Assembly: GCA_002688155.1 (NCBI GenBank)
Contig: NZCH01000114.1
Location: 1 to 36,773 of the forward strand
Length of the DNA: 36,773 nt
Source: Phycisphaerae bacterium
GTDB taxonomy: Bacteria; Planctomycetota; Phycisphaerae; Phycisphaerales; Phycisphaeraceae
Direction: 5' to 3'
Shown here: positions 24,735 through 32,980 of the stretch, one piece after another
How the letters are laid out: each line of letters starts with the position of its first letter
Position numbering within the stretch: the first letter of the stretch is position 1
Notes under the pieces: model-generated
What the model saw: only the letters and a program-made list of their open reading frames with translations
Databases searched by the model: none
Told to the model about the DNA's origin: nothing
Translations under genes and position numbers: made by a program

Positions 24735-25634
24735 ATGTATCCACTGCTGTTCATTGGGATCACGATCCTCTGGGGCACGAGTTTCCTGCTGATGAAAAAG
24801 ACGTTGCTGGTGTTTGAGCCGGTGACGGTGGCTGCGGTTCGCATGGTGTTCGGGTCAGTGACGCTCTCGATTCTCTGGTATTGGCGCGGGACGCGCTGGC
24901 CGTTTACGGCGCGCGATTGGCCGCGGCTTGTGCTCATGGCCCTCGTCGCCTACATCGTGCCGTTTGTCGTGCAGCCAACGGTGATTCAACTGGTGGAACG
25001 ATACGCCAATCATGGCAGCGCGTTTGGCGCGATGATGGTCTCGTTCGTGCCACTGCTGACAATCATCGTTTCGTTACCGATGCTTGGCATACGACCCAGC
25101 GCGCGACAACTGCTCGGCGTGTTGGGCGGGATGGTGTGCATCGGTTGGCTTTACCGCAATGAAGTGTCAATGAACGTGCCGTGGTGGTGCCTGGCGCTCG
25201 GTTCGATTACGCCACTTTGCTACGCGCTTGGCAACACCTACATCAAGCGTCGCTGGTCTGACAAGCCGGTCACGGTGATGATCGCGACGTTTCTGGCAAT
25301 CAGCGCCCTGCCCACCACGCCGTATGCCCTGGCGGTCGAAGAGATCACAATCAACGAATCATTCATCATGGCGTGTGTGTGCCTGGTGACGCTGGGCGTG
25401 GTGAACACAGGCCTGTCGAGTTACATGTTTTTCAAGATAGTGCAGGATCGCGGACCTCTTTACGCGGGGATGACGGCGTACACGATCCCGTGCACGGCGA
25501 TTGTGCTCGCGTGGCTGGACGGCGAGGTGATCCGCGTCGGCCAGTTGGTGCCGATCGCGGGCGTGCTGGCGATGGTGGCGCTGGTACAGGCGCCGGTGCT
25601 GAAAACGCAAGCGGGCAGACCTCATGCGCGGTAA
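24735..25634 (+). CDS. EamA/DMT-family transporter
   Basis: 299 residues from ATG 24735 (MYPLLFIGITILWG). Ten hydrophobic segments are arranged as two five-helix EamA repeats: the first opens with FIGITILWGTSFLLMKK, the second with WWCLALGSITPLCYALGNTYIKRRW. This drug/metabolite transporter superfamily exports amino acids, nucleosides and other small metabolites. The substrate cannot be predicted. It is probably transcribed with the downstream GAF-PP2C gene (30-base gap). The track frame extends upstream to 24657 through the hairpin and is less likely. Confidence 0.88.
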   Translation: MYPLLFIGITILWGTSFLLMKKTLLVFEPVTVAAVRMVFGSVTLSILWYWRGTRWPFTARDWPRLVLMALVAYIVPFVVQPTVIQLVERYANHGSAFGAMMVSFVPLLTIIVSLPMLGIRPSARQLLGVLGGMVCIGWLYRNEVSMNVPWWCLALGSITPLCYALGNTYIKRRWSDKPVTVMIATFLAISALPTTPYALAVEEITINESFIMACVCLVTLGVVNTGLSSYMFFKIVQDRGPLYAGMTAYTIPCTAIVLAWLDGEVIRVGQLVPIAGVLAMVALVQAPVLKTQAGRPHAR

Positions 25635-25664
25635 ATTATCGCCGACTCGAGAGCCCAACTGCGC

Positions 25665-26954
25665 ATGTCCGACACGACTGCCACCCAATTCGATTCGGCC
25701 GCGCTGCTTCGCGTACTGAGCATCGTCCGCCGGCTCGCTGAGCCGTTTGAGCTCAACGAAGTCCTCACCGCGATCATTGATTCGGGCAGGGAACTCTTCC
25801 ACGCCGATCGAGGCAGCGTGTTCCTGTACGACGACACCACGCGCGAACTTTACTCAACGGTCGCAACCGGCGTCACTGAAATCCGCTTCTCGATCGATCA
25901 GGGTTTGGCTGGCGAATCGGCGCGAGAACGCAATATTGTCAACGTACCTGTTTGCTACGCCGATCCGCGGTTCAATCAGGAGATCGACCTCAAGACCGGC
26001 TACCGCACGAACTCTCTGATTACGATTCCGCTGATAGGGCTCGAAGACGAACTCGTTGGTGTGATGCAGTTGCTGAATCCTTCGAAGGGCCGGTTCGACG
26101 AAGCGGACGAGCAGTTGGCGGCGCTGCTTGCCAGCCAGGCGGCGGTGGCGATCCAGCGCGCGCGCCTGCTCGAAGAGCGCCTGGTGAAGATGCGGTTGCA
26201 GCGCGATCTGTCGCTGGCGCGCACGATCCAGCGCGGCGTGCTTCCAAAGCAGTTGCCCTCAGCCGACGGCTATGACATGGCTGCGATGAGCCGGCCCACG
26301 GACGAAACGGGTGGCGATATTTATGACGTAGTCGACCTGAAGGACGCCGTGGCGTCATACGGCACGGCGAAGATGATGCTCCTGCTTGCGGACGCAACGG
26401 GTCACGGCATCGGGTCGGCGCTTTCGGTCACGCCGATGCGCGCCATGCTGCGCATCGGTTTGCGATTGTCGGCAGACATCGACCAGCTGTTCACGCACAT
26501 CAACCGGCAACTGTGCAGCGACTTGGCGGACAACCGATTCATCACGGCGTTTCTGGGGATTCTCGACACGGATGCGCATCGCGTGGACTACTACGCCGCG
26601 GGCCAGGGGCCACTGCTGCATTTTCACGCGAGCGACCAGTCATGTGAGTGGATCGGCGCGACAACGATTCCGCTGGGCATCCTTGAGGAACCGCCGGTCG
26701 CCGACCGGCAGACGATCTATCTGGCGCCCAGCGACATGCTCGTGCTGCTGACGGACGGGTTTTACGAATACCAAAACGCCGCAGGCAAGCAATTGGGCGA
26801 AACGCGCATCGGCGAAGTGGTCGCGCATCATCACCGCGAGCCGGCGCAGGCAACACTCGATGCGCTGCTCGAATGCGTCAGAGAGTATGCACACGGTGCG
26901 CCGCAATTGGACGACCTTACCGCACTGATCATCAAACGCCATGGCGGTGCGTGA
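25665..26954 (+). CDS. GAF-domain PP2C/SpoIIE-type serine phosphatase (RsbU-like)
   Basis: 429 residues. The N-terminal GAF domain (about 20-170) includes LFHADRGSVFLYDD, GLAGESARERNIVNVPV and LITIPLIGLEDELVGVMQL. A coiled helix (LVKMRLQRDLSLARTIQ) joins it to the PP2C domain, with ETGGDIYDVV and LLADATGHGIGSAL (metal-binding Asp residues) and the C-terminal LDDLTALIIKR. Such proteins dephosphorylate anti-sigma-factor antagonists in partner-switching control of stress or development; the GAF domain senses a small ligand. No rsbV/rsbW-like partner is in the window. The stop overlaps the next start in TGATG, so translation with thpR is probably coupled. Confidence 0.93.
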   Translation: MSDTTATQFDSAALLRVLSIVRRLAEPFELNEVLTAIIDSGRELFHADRGSVFLYDDTTRELYSTVATGVTEIRFSIDQGLAGESARERNIVNVPVCYADPRFNQEIDLKTGYRTNSLITIPLIGLEDELVGVMQLLNPSKGRFDEADEQLAALLASQAAVAIQRARLLEERLVKMRLQRDLSLARTIQRGVLPKQLPSADGYDMAAMSRPTDETGGDIYDVVDLKDAVASYGTAKMMLLLADATGHGIGSALSVTPMRAMLRIGLRLSADIDQLFTHINRQLCSDLADNRFITAFLGILDTDAHRVDYYAAGQGPLLHFHASDQSCEWIGATTIPLGILEEPPVADRQTIYLAPSDMLVLLTDGFYEYQNAAGKQLGETRIGEVVAHHHREPAQATLDALLECVREYAHGAPQLDDLTALIIKRHGGA

Positions 26955-27505
26955 TGCCGCGTGTGTTCATTGCCGTGAGCGCACCGGGAAACGATGCGAT
27001 CGAAGGAGTTGTCGCGACACTGTCCGGCATGGGCCGGGCGGTCAAGGCCGTCGCACTGAACAACCTGCATCTTACCCTTCGGTTCATCGGGCAGGTTGAA
27101 GAGGGCCAGATGGAGCCGATCGCATCGGCGGTGCATGATGTCGTCGCGGACCACCGGCACGCTGAATTACCGTTGATTGGACTGGGCGCTTTTCCGAATC
27201 GTCAACGCCCGCAGACAGTTTGGATCGGCATTCGAGGACAAGAGCCGCTTGCGAGTATGGTGCAGGACATCGAGCTTGCGCTGATCGACGTCGGCATCGA
27301 GCCGGATGAGCGGCCGTTTCATGCGCACCTGACGGTGGCGCGTGTGAAAACGCGCCCCCCTGCCGAGCTCTTTGAACTACTTGAACAGCGTCAACGCGCC
27401 GCATTCGGTACGCTCGACGTGTTGTCCGTTGACGTCATGCTCAGCACGCTCACGCCGCAAGGTCCGGTCTACACGGTCGCGCATCGCGCCGCACTGCGCG
27501 TGTGA
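26954..27505 (+). CDS. thpR: RNA 2',3'-cyclic phosphodiesterase (2H family)
   Basis: 183 residues from ATG 26954, overlapping the preceding stop by one base. The two diagnostic H-x-T/S-h motifs are HLTLRF (His about 39) and HLTVAR (His about 125), forming the symmetric active site of the 2H phosphoesterases (LigT/ThpR). The enzyme opens 2',3'-cyclic phosphates on RNA to 2'-phosphates. The start at MPRVFIAVSAP gives the usual length (about 180). Coupling to a signalling phosphatase may be only positional. Confidence 0.92.
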   Translation: MPRVFIAVSAPGNDAIEGVVATLSGMGRAVKAVALNNLHLTLRFIGQVEEGQMEPIASAVHDVVADHRHAELPLIGLGAFPNRQRPQTVWIGIRGQEPLASMVQDIELALIDVGIEPDERPFHAHLTVARVKTRPPAELFELLEQRQRAAFGTLDVLSVDVMLSTLTPQGPVYTVAHRAALRV

Positions 27506-27541
27506 ACATCCTTCTTCACGTGCGTATGAAAATATCGGTCA

Positions 27542-27547
27542 TATAAT
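27542..27547 (+). promoter_or_regulatory. Candidate -10 box TATAAT
   Basis: A perfect TATAAT in the gap before the secreted protein gene, 47 bases upstream of its ATG. No good -35 is seen at 16-18 bases, so it is a weak promoter call. The surrounding AT-rich bases also have a heptad-like rhythm. Confidence 0.3.
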
Positions 27548-27593
27548 CGATGTATATTCATTAGTCATTTCGGGTACGAATAAGAGCCGCCCC

Positions 27594-29570
27594 ATGACAT
27601 CACCGCCGGCAAGACAACGCTGTGGGTTCTGTACCGCGCTGGTGTTGTGCATGTCGGCGGTGACTGGTGCGACTTTTGCGCAGTCGCCACAGCTCCGTTG
27701 GTGGCGCGACCTTAAAGGTGACGATGCACTTGTGGTGCGCGGCTACATCGTCGACCTGGAAATGTATGGCGGGTTCGGGGGGCATAGCGCCTATAAGCGC
27801 CAACAGCGATACGAACCCAACGACCGAGCGGTGGGGCATCCGTTTCACGACCCGGCGTGGCAGCGACAATTGATTAACCGGCTGGCGAGCCTGCGGCTCA
27901 ATACGCTGGTGCTGCGTCACCCACATCCGTTTCCACTGTTTGTGGACACCAGCGAGTTCGATCCGCACGCGCGCTGGCTGTCGCCCGAACAACTCGTGCG
28001 CAAGCGTGAAGCGCTGACGGCGCTGCTCGCACTGGCTGCCGAGCAACACATTGAGGTGCTGCTGCACACGCAGAATATTGTGCTGCCACGCGCATACGCA
28101 GCCGCGAAAGGCATTCCGCCGCAGGGTCACGATAGTGCCGAGGCACGCGCGTACACTCAGTGGTGTCTCACACGGATGTTTCAGACGTATCCGCAGTTCG
28201 CGGGATTGATCACGCGTGCTGGACCGACACCTCGGGGTTGTGACGCGTTCGTCGAGCACGCTGTGATCGGCGCACTGGATCGGCTTGGTCATCAGCCGCG
28301 GCTTATGCTGGAGTCAGCCGGCCTGTCACACGACCAGGCGCGCCGCCTGTCGCGCCGGTACTCTGGGCGATGCCTCCTGCTCACGGACTGGCCGGGCCAC
28401 ATGATGACCGCGCAGGCGTTGCTGCCGGTCGTGAACGCGCAAATGCTGCCGTCGCTGCCGATCGGGTCGATCAGCGCGGCCGGCGCGGCCGCGCGCGTCA
28501 CGATGAACGCCAATCCACAATGGATCCGCGCGATGCTGACGCGAAACAGCGTCAAACATCGCGTGCAAGCACTGCTGATTGAAGCCGGCGACGCGCCTAT
28601 GCGCTGGCTGGAGGTCGCGGCACTGGCGCGCGCGGCGTATGCGCCAAGTGAACAGGCGCCCCTGGACGTGTATGAAGAGATGCTGGACGATCGGTTCGGC
28701 AGCCGGCGGTTGTCCGTGCCGCTTCTGGCGGGCATCAAGGCAGCGAGCCTCATCCAACCGACACTGCTGCAACTGGCCTACACCGATGCGCCGGAGTTTT
28801 CGATTCAAGCGGGTATGCCGCTTGTGCAAATGCTCGCGATGCCCAGCATTTCTTCTCACGACCCGCACACGCCGGTCGGTAAACCGGCCGTCTTGGCGGG
28901 GATCGATGCACGTCCGGTGGCTCCGATTATGCAATGGGCGATAGCGCAGGACCAGCAGGCCGACGAGGACACCCGCATGGCGCGCTGGATATCGCGCCGC
29001 CAGCGCCTCGGGTTCTTTCCCCGACCCATGGGCGGGCCGTATAAAACGCCGGCCGACGTCGTTGAAGAGTTACTCAACCTGCACCGACAACTGAAGTTCT
29101 GCCTACCGAGTTTGTCGGACGAGCACATTCGCGCGGTGCTGAATCAGCGGGAACTGATCGTGCTCATTCGTCTGCTGCACGCGAACAATCATCTGGCGCA
29201 GCATCTGGCACAAAAGACGCGCGCCGCAATGTACTGGGCGCGTTTCGTTCAGTCGCACGATGACAAGTACGCGAATCAGTGCGTCGTGGCCCTGGAAGCA
29301 TCGATCAAACAATGGCGTGAATACGCGCGGCATACCGAGGCCATCTATGAGCGAGGCCTGACACTGACACTGGCACTTGCACCGGGCCGGGGGCCGTGGT
29401 CAAAAGCCGACCTGGCCGGCCATTTCGTCAAACGCAAGGCACGCATGTCTGACATGCTGGTCCTGTGGCAACGCGAACTCGAGGTGGTCCGCGACGAACT
29501 GGATAAGGCGACGTCCGGCATTGCTGCCGTCCCACGTCTGCCGACTCTGCAGGACCTGGGCGTGCAATAA
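27594..29570 (+). CDS. Secreted protein, possible TIM-barrel glycoside hydrolase
   Basis: 658 residues from ATG 27594 (MTSPPARQRCGF); the track frame begins inside thpR and is not the real start. A signal peptide (ALVLCMSAVTGATFAQ) is followed by a mature protein beginning QSPQLRWWRDLKGDD. Residues about 70-250 have barrel-like strands, such as RLNTLVLRHPHPFPLF, IEVLLHTQNIVLP and FAGLITRAGPTP; this rhythm recalls GH67/GH20-type enzymes acting on glucuronyl or hexosaminyl groups. I cannot identify a certain catalytic Glu/Asp pair, so enzyme activity is inferred weakly. The C-terminal third is helical (AIYERGLTLTLALAPGRG). The gene stands alone before the pilus cluster. Confidence 0.6.
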   Translation: MTSPPARQRCGFCTALVLCMSAVTGATFAQSPQLRWWRDLKGDDALVVRGYIVDLEMYGGFGGHSAYKRQQRYEPNDRAVGHPFHDPAWQRQLINRLASLRLNTLVLRHPHPFPLFVDTSEFDPHARWLSPEQLVRKREALTALLALAAEQHIEVLLHTQNIVLPRAYAAAKGIPPQGHDSAEARAYTQWCLTRMFQTYPQFAGLITRAGPTPRGCDAFVEHAVIGALDRLGHQPRLMLESAGLSHDQARRLSRRYSGRCLLLTDWPGHMMTAQALLPVVNAQMLPSLPIGSISAAGAAARVTMNANPQWIRAMLTRNSVKHRVQALLIEAGDAPMRWLEVAALARAAYAPSEQAPLDVYEEMLDDRFGSRRLSVPLLAGIKAASLIQPTLLQLAYTDAPEFSIQAGMPLVQMLAMPSISSHDPHTPVGKPAVLAGIDARPVAPIMQWAIAQDQQADEDTRMARWISRRQRLGFFPRPMGGPYKTPADVVEELLNLHRQLKFCLPSLSDEHIRAVLNQRELIVLIRLLHANNHLAQHLAQKTRAAMYWARFVQSHDDKYANQCVVALEASIKQWREYARHTEAIYERGLTLTLALAPGRGPWSKADLAGHFVKRKARMSDMLVLWQRELEVVRDELDKATSGIAAVPRLPTLQDLGVQ

Positions 29571-29774
29571 GCCCTCGGCGGTAGTTATCAGTCGTTGCCC
29601 GGAATCTGTGCCGTCTGTTCGTTTTATGCGGACAGAACACGACGCACGATCGCGCCGCAGACGTTCATTGCTTATCGCCATCTGCTCGGCCGTCGATAGC
29701 CGATTCATGATCGTGCGCCGCACCGTGCGCGCTCGGTCCGCGATCGCATCATACGTATTGGGGTGGACGAAAGA
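29571..29774. other. 204-base gap before pilT
   Basis: No convincing gene. A minus-strand frame reading RLSTAEQMAISNERLRRD and a plus-strand frame cross it, but neither is supported by a domain. It presumably holds the pilT promoter, which I cannot place. Confidence 0.4.
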
Positions 29775-30830
29775 ATGGATCTGGACACAATTCTCGTGAC
29801 GGCGGTGGAGCTGGGTGCATCGGACATTCACCTGGTCGCCGGCCATCCACCGGTAGCGCGCATACACACCGTGATGGCCCCGATGGATTACCCGATCATC
29901 ACACCCGAAAGCGCCAATCGTATGCTCGCAAAGATGGCCAGCGAAACGCACATGCCGATCTTCGACAAGATCGGCGACGTGGATTTTTCATACGAAGTGC
30001 CGGGCGTGAGCCGCTTCCGTGTCAACGCGCACCGGCAACGACAATCAATCGGCATCTCACTGCGTGTGATCAAGGAAAAGATCCCGGCGTTCGAGTCGCT
30101 GAATCTGCCCGAGGTTATTCAGCGGCTGACGTATCTGCCGCGCGGACTGGTACTCGTTACCGGCGATACCGGGTCGGGCAAGTCCACGACCCTCGCATCA
30201 ATGATCAATGCGATGAATGCGCGCTACCATAAGCACATCATCACGCTCGAAGACCCCGTCGAGTACCTGTTCGAGAGCAACAAGTGCCTTCTCGAACAGC
30301 GCGAGTTGGGCGAAGACGTCCCCAGCTTTGCATCGGGGCTGCGGCACGTGTTGCGTCAGGACCCGGACATCATTCTGGTCGGCGAGATGCGTGACCTGGA
30401 GACGACGGCCGCCGCTATCACTGCGGCAGAGACCGGGCACCTGGTCTTGTCCACACTGCACACGGTCAACGCGTCACAGACAGTCGAGCGCATCATCGAC
30501 ATGTACCCCGCCGACCAGCAGAACCAGATTCGATCCATGCTGGCGAACACGCTGCAGGCGGTGGTCAGCCAGACGCTGTTCAAACGAACAGACAAAAAAG
30601 GCATGGTGCCCGCCATCGAGGTGATGCTGTGCACGCCCGCGGTGCGCAACTTGATTCGCGAGGATCGGGCGTTTGAGATTCCCAACGTGATCGACACGAA
30701 CCGCGCCCTGGGAATGGCAAGCCTGGACACGTCTATTTCGGAGTTGTATTTCAACGGCATGATCGGCCGCGAGGACGCTGTGGCGCAGGCCGTGTTCCCG
30801 GACAAGCTTGAACGTATGCTCGCGGCGTAA
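29775..30830 (+). CDS. pilT: Type IV pilus retraction ATPase
   Basis: Hexameric cytoplasmic ATPase that disassembles the pilus for twitching motility and DNA uptake. 351 residues from ATG 29775 (an in-frame GTG at 29763 is an alternative). ASDIHLVAGHPP lies at residues 15-26, Walker A GDTGSGKST at about 130-138, then the Asp box TLEDPVEYLF, Walker B DPDIILVGEMRD and the His box LVLSTLHTVNASQT. AAAITAAETGHL is PilT-type rather than PilB-type. It is followed by pilC about 80 bases on. PilB, PilM-Q and the major pilin are not in the window, so the rest of the machine is encoded elsewhere. Confidence 0.95.
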   Translation: MDLDTILVTAVELGASDIHLVAGHPPVARIHTVMAPMDYPIITPESANRMLAKMASETHMPIFDKIGDVDFSYEVPGVSRFRVNAHRQRQSIGISLRVIKEKIPAFESLNLPEVIQRLTYLPRGLVLVTGDTGSGKSTTLASMINAMNARYHKHIITLEDPVEYLFESNKCLLEQRELGEDVPSFASGLRHVLRQDPDIILVGEMRDLETTAAAITAAETGHLVLSTLHTVNASQTVERIIDMYPADQQNQIRSMLANTLQAVVSQTLFKRTDKKGMVPAIEVMLCTPAVRNLIREDRAFEIPNVIDTNRALGMASLDTSISELYFNGMIGREDAVAQAVFPDKLERMLAA

Positions 30831-30911
30831 CCCGGGAAAAGTCAATTGGCGTCGGCATTGGCCGGGCGTCACGCAACCAGCGACAGCAGTGCATGCGACC
30901 GAAGGAACGTA

Positions 30912-32135
30912 ATGCCTCACTATCGTTACGAAGTCAAGACGACCGACGGCAAGTCATCCGTAGGTGTGCTGGCGGCCACCAACGCCATAGCTGCGGCGCA
31001 GACACTGCGCTCGCAGGGTCAGCGGGTCCTGAACCTCACGACCGTGGACGGCGCGGACACGTCCATCGGTGATAAACTCAAATCACTCAACCAGACCAGC
31101 GGCCCGTCGCAACGCGACATCCTCAACTTCACCACGCAACTGGCGGTGATGATCCGCGCCGGGATCTCGTTGCGCGCCGCGATCGAAGGCATCGCCGACC
31201 AGACAGAAGCCCCCAAGTTCAAGAACCTGCTGTTGCAGATCAAGCAGGACGTCGAATCGGGAAAACAGTTCAGCGAGGCGCTGGCCAAGCACCCCAAACA
31301 CTTTAACCCGCTGTATGTCAACATGGTGCGCGCGTCCGAGATGTCAGGCAGCTTTTCTCAGATGCTCGACCGGATCGCCGCATCCCTGGCGCATCAGATC
31401 GAAACGCGTAACATGGTCATCGGCGCGATGATTTACCCGGGCGTGATCGCGACCATGGCGATCAGCGTCACGATTTTCCTGCTCGTGTTCGTCCTGCCCA
31501 AATTTGCGATGGTATTTCGCGGCAAGGAGGCGGCGCTGCCCTGGCCCACAATATTCCTCATGCGGCTAAGCGCGTTCATGGTCGACTGGTGGTGGGCGGT
31601 CTCATTCGCATTGGTGGGCCTGGTCGTTGCAATCGTGTTTTTTGTCAAGACCGAGGCAGGCGGCACCTGGTTTGACAAGGTGAAGTTGAAGGTGCCGATT
31701 TTCAGCAAGATGTTCCGCGCGCTGTATATCAGCCGGTCCATGCACACGATGGGCGAGCTGGTTAATGCCGGCGTGCCCATGCTCGATACGATCAGAATCA
31801 CCGGTGATATCAGCGGCAACCGGCTGTTTCTACGACTGTGGGTGGCGGTCCACAATTCCGTCAAACAGGGCAAGAAGATCGCCCAGCCGCTGCAACGCAC
31901 CGTCCTGCTGCCCAAGTCCGTCGTACAGATGATTTCCGCGGGCGAAGAGTCCGGTAAACTAGGCGAAGTACTCGATGAAATCAGCGATTTCTACTCCAAG
32001 CAGTTGCGAGAAACCATCAAAACCGTCACCTCCATGATCGAGCCGATCATGATCATCCTCATGGGTTCGATCGTCGGCTTCATCGCCATGGCAATCATCT
32101 TGCCGATCTTCAAGCTGTCGACACTGGTGAAGTGA
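30912..32135 (+). CDS. pilC: Type IV pilus/type II secretion inner-membrane platform protein
   Basis: Polytopic assembly-platform protein (PilC/GspF). 407 residues from ATG 30912, with GAAGGA 5 bases upstream. Two GspF domains are recognisable: the first begins RDILNFTTQLAVMIRAGISL and has QFSEALAKHPKHFNPLYVNM, the second begins YISRSMHTMGELVNAGVPML and ends EPIMIILMGSIVGFIAMAI. Large membrane segments separate them (TMAISVTIFLLVFVLP, WAVSFALVGLVVAIVFF). It pairs with the pilT gene upstream. Confidence 0.95.
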   Translation: MPHYRYEVKTTDGKSSVGVLAATNAIAAAQTLRSQGQRVLNLTTVDGADTSIGDKLKSLNQTSGPSQRDILNFTTQLAVMIRAGISLRAAIEGIADQTEAPKFKNLLLQIKQDVESGKQFSEALAKHPKHFNPLYVNMVRASEMSGSFSQMLDRIAASLAHQIETRNMVIGAMIYPGVIATMAISVTIFLLVFVLPKFAMVFRGKEAALPWPTIFLMRLSAFMVDWWWAVSFALVGLVVAIVFFVKTEAGGTWFDKVKLKVPIFSKMFRALYISRSMHTMGELVNAGVPMLDTIRITGDISGNRLFLRLWVAVHNSVKQGKKIAQPLQRTVLLPKSVVQMISAGEESGKLGEVLDEISDFYSKQLRETIKTVTSMIEPIMIILMGSIVGFIAMAIILPIFKLSTLVK

Positions 32136-32161
32136 TTGCCTATTTTTGATTGAAGTCCCGC
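32134..32161. repeat. Heptad-periodic array after pilC (four units)
   Basis: In steps of seven: GATTGCC, TATTTTT, GATTGAA, GTCCCGC. The first two units nearly repeat 14098-14111. The array overlaps the pilC stop codon region. Confidence 0.5.
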
Positions 32162-32321
32162 ATGGACGATCGGTGGGGTTATACCGGTCAGTGAATCCTT
32201 GCGGCGTGTGTCGTCACCTATTTCAAAGAAAAGACCTGCTTGTCTCGGCGTTTGAATTGTACGATTACCGACGTGAACAAAATGCGCCGTTGTGGCGCCG
32301 GTAAATCAAACGGTCAGCGGC

Positions 32322-32909
32322 ATGACTCAGGTACTTAACCGACAACAGGCAATCGGTATTCGCCGGCAGCCGCCCCGACGCAGCGCCGGTTTCACGTTGA
32401 TTGAAGCCGCGCTCGCGACCGTGATCGTCGGCACGGGCGTGCTGGCGATCGTCTCGGCGCAGCAGGCATACCACAAGAAAAACGACTGGGCACAGCGTAG
32501 CAGCACGGGATTTTTCCTGGCCAATGAACTGCGCGAGATGACGCTGACCCTGCCGATGCACGACCCGCTGACGGCGGACACGACCGTCGGTCCGGAAGCC
32601 AACGAGGACAACGTCCGGGCATTCGACGACCTGGATGACTTCGCGGGTGTCGTCAGCGCCGGCAAGGGCGCGGGCCTGGCGTTCAACCCGCCGATCAACG
32701 CGCTGCGACAGCAGATCGACGGGTTGCCCGGATGGCAACAGACCATCGTGGTCGACAGCATCCTTGCGGACAACATCAGCTCAACGTTTGTCCAGCCGCT
32801 GGGCACGACCGATCTGATGCGCGCCACCGTCACCGTGACTTACCAGCCACCCGGTGCACAACAAGCAACCACAATCAACAGACTCGTGTGGGTGGTCGGC
32901 GAGGACTGA
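32322..32909 (+). CDS. Type IV prepilin-like pseudopilin, PilV-like
   Basis: 195 residues from ATG 32322 (MTQVLNRQQAIGIRR); a GTG at 32292 is an alternative. A basic leader ends in the prepilin peptidase site RRSAG|FTLIEAALATVIVG, with Gly before the cut, Phe at +1 and Glu at +5, and a hydrophobic pilin helix. The rest is soluble and contains no disulfide pair. Minor pilins of this type prime pilus assembly. It is 186 bases after pilC and ahead of the PilX-like gene, so it is part of the same cluster. Confidence 0.85.
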   Translation: MTQVLNRQQAIGIRRQPPRRSAGFTLIEAALATVIVGTGVLAIVSAQQAYHKKNDWAQRSSTGFFLANELREMTLTLPMHDPLTADTTVGPEANEDNVRAFDDLDDFAGVVSAGKGAGLAFNPPINALRQQIDGLPGWQQTIVVDSILADNISSTFVQPLGTTDLMRATVTVTYQPPGAQQATTINRLVWVVGED

Positions 32910-32980
32910 TCACAGAAGTACGGCCGCACCGAAGGGGTGCCCGCCGGAAAATCAAAAATAACCCCGTACCCACATACCCA

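Noticed and set aside
29400-29951. 183-aa minus-strand ORF spanning the gap before pilT
   Set aside because: Most of it is antisense to two good genes; the gap portion alone (RLSTAEQMAISNERL) has no domain support.
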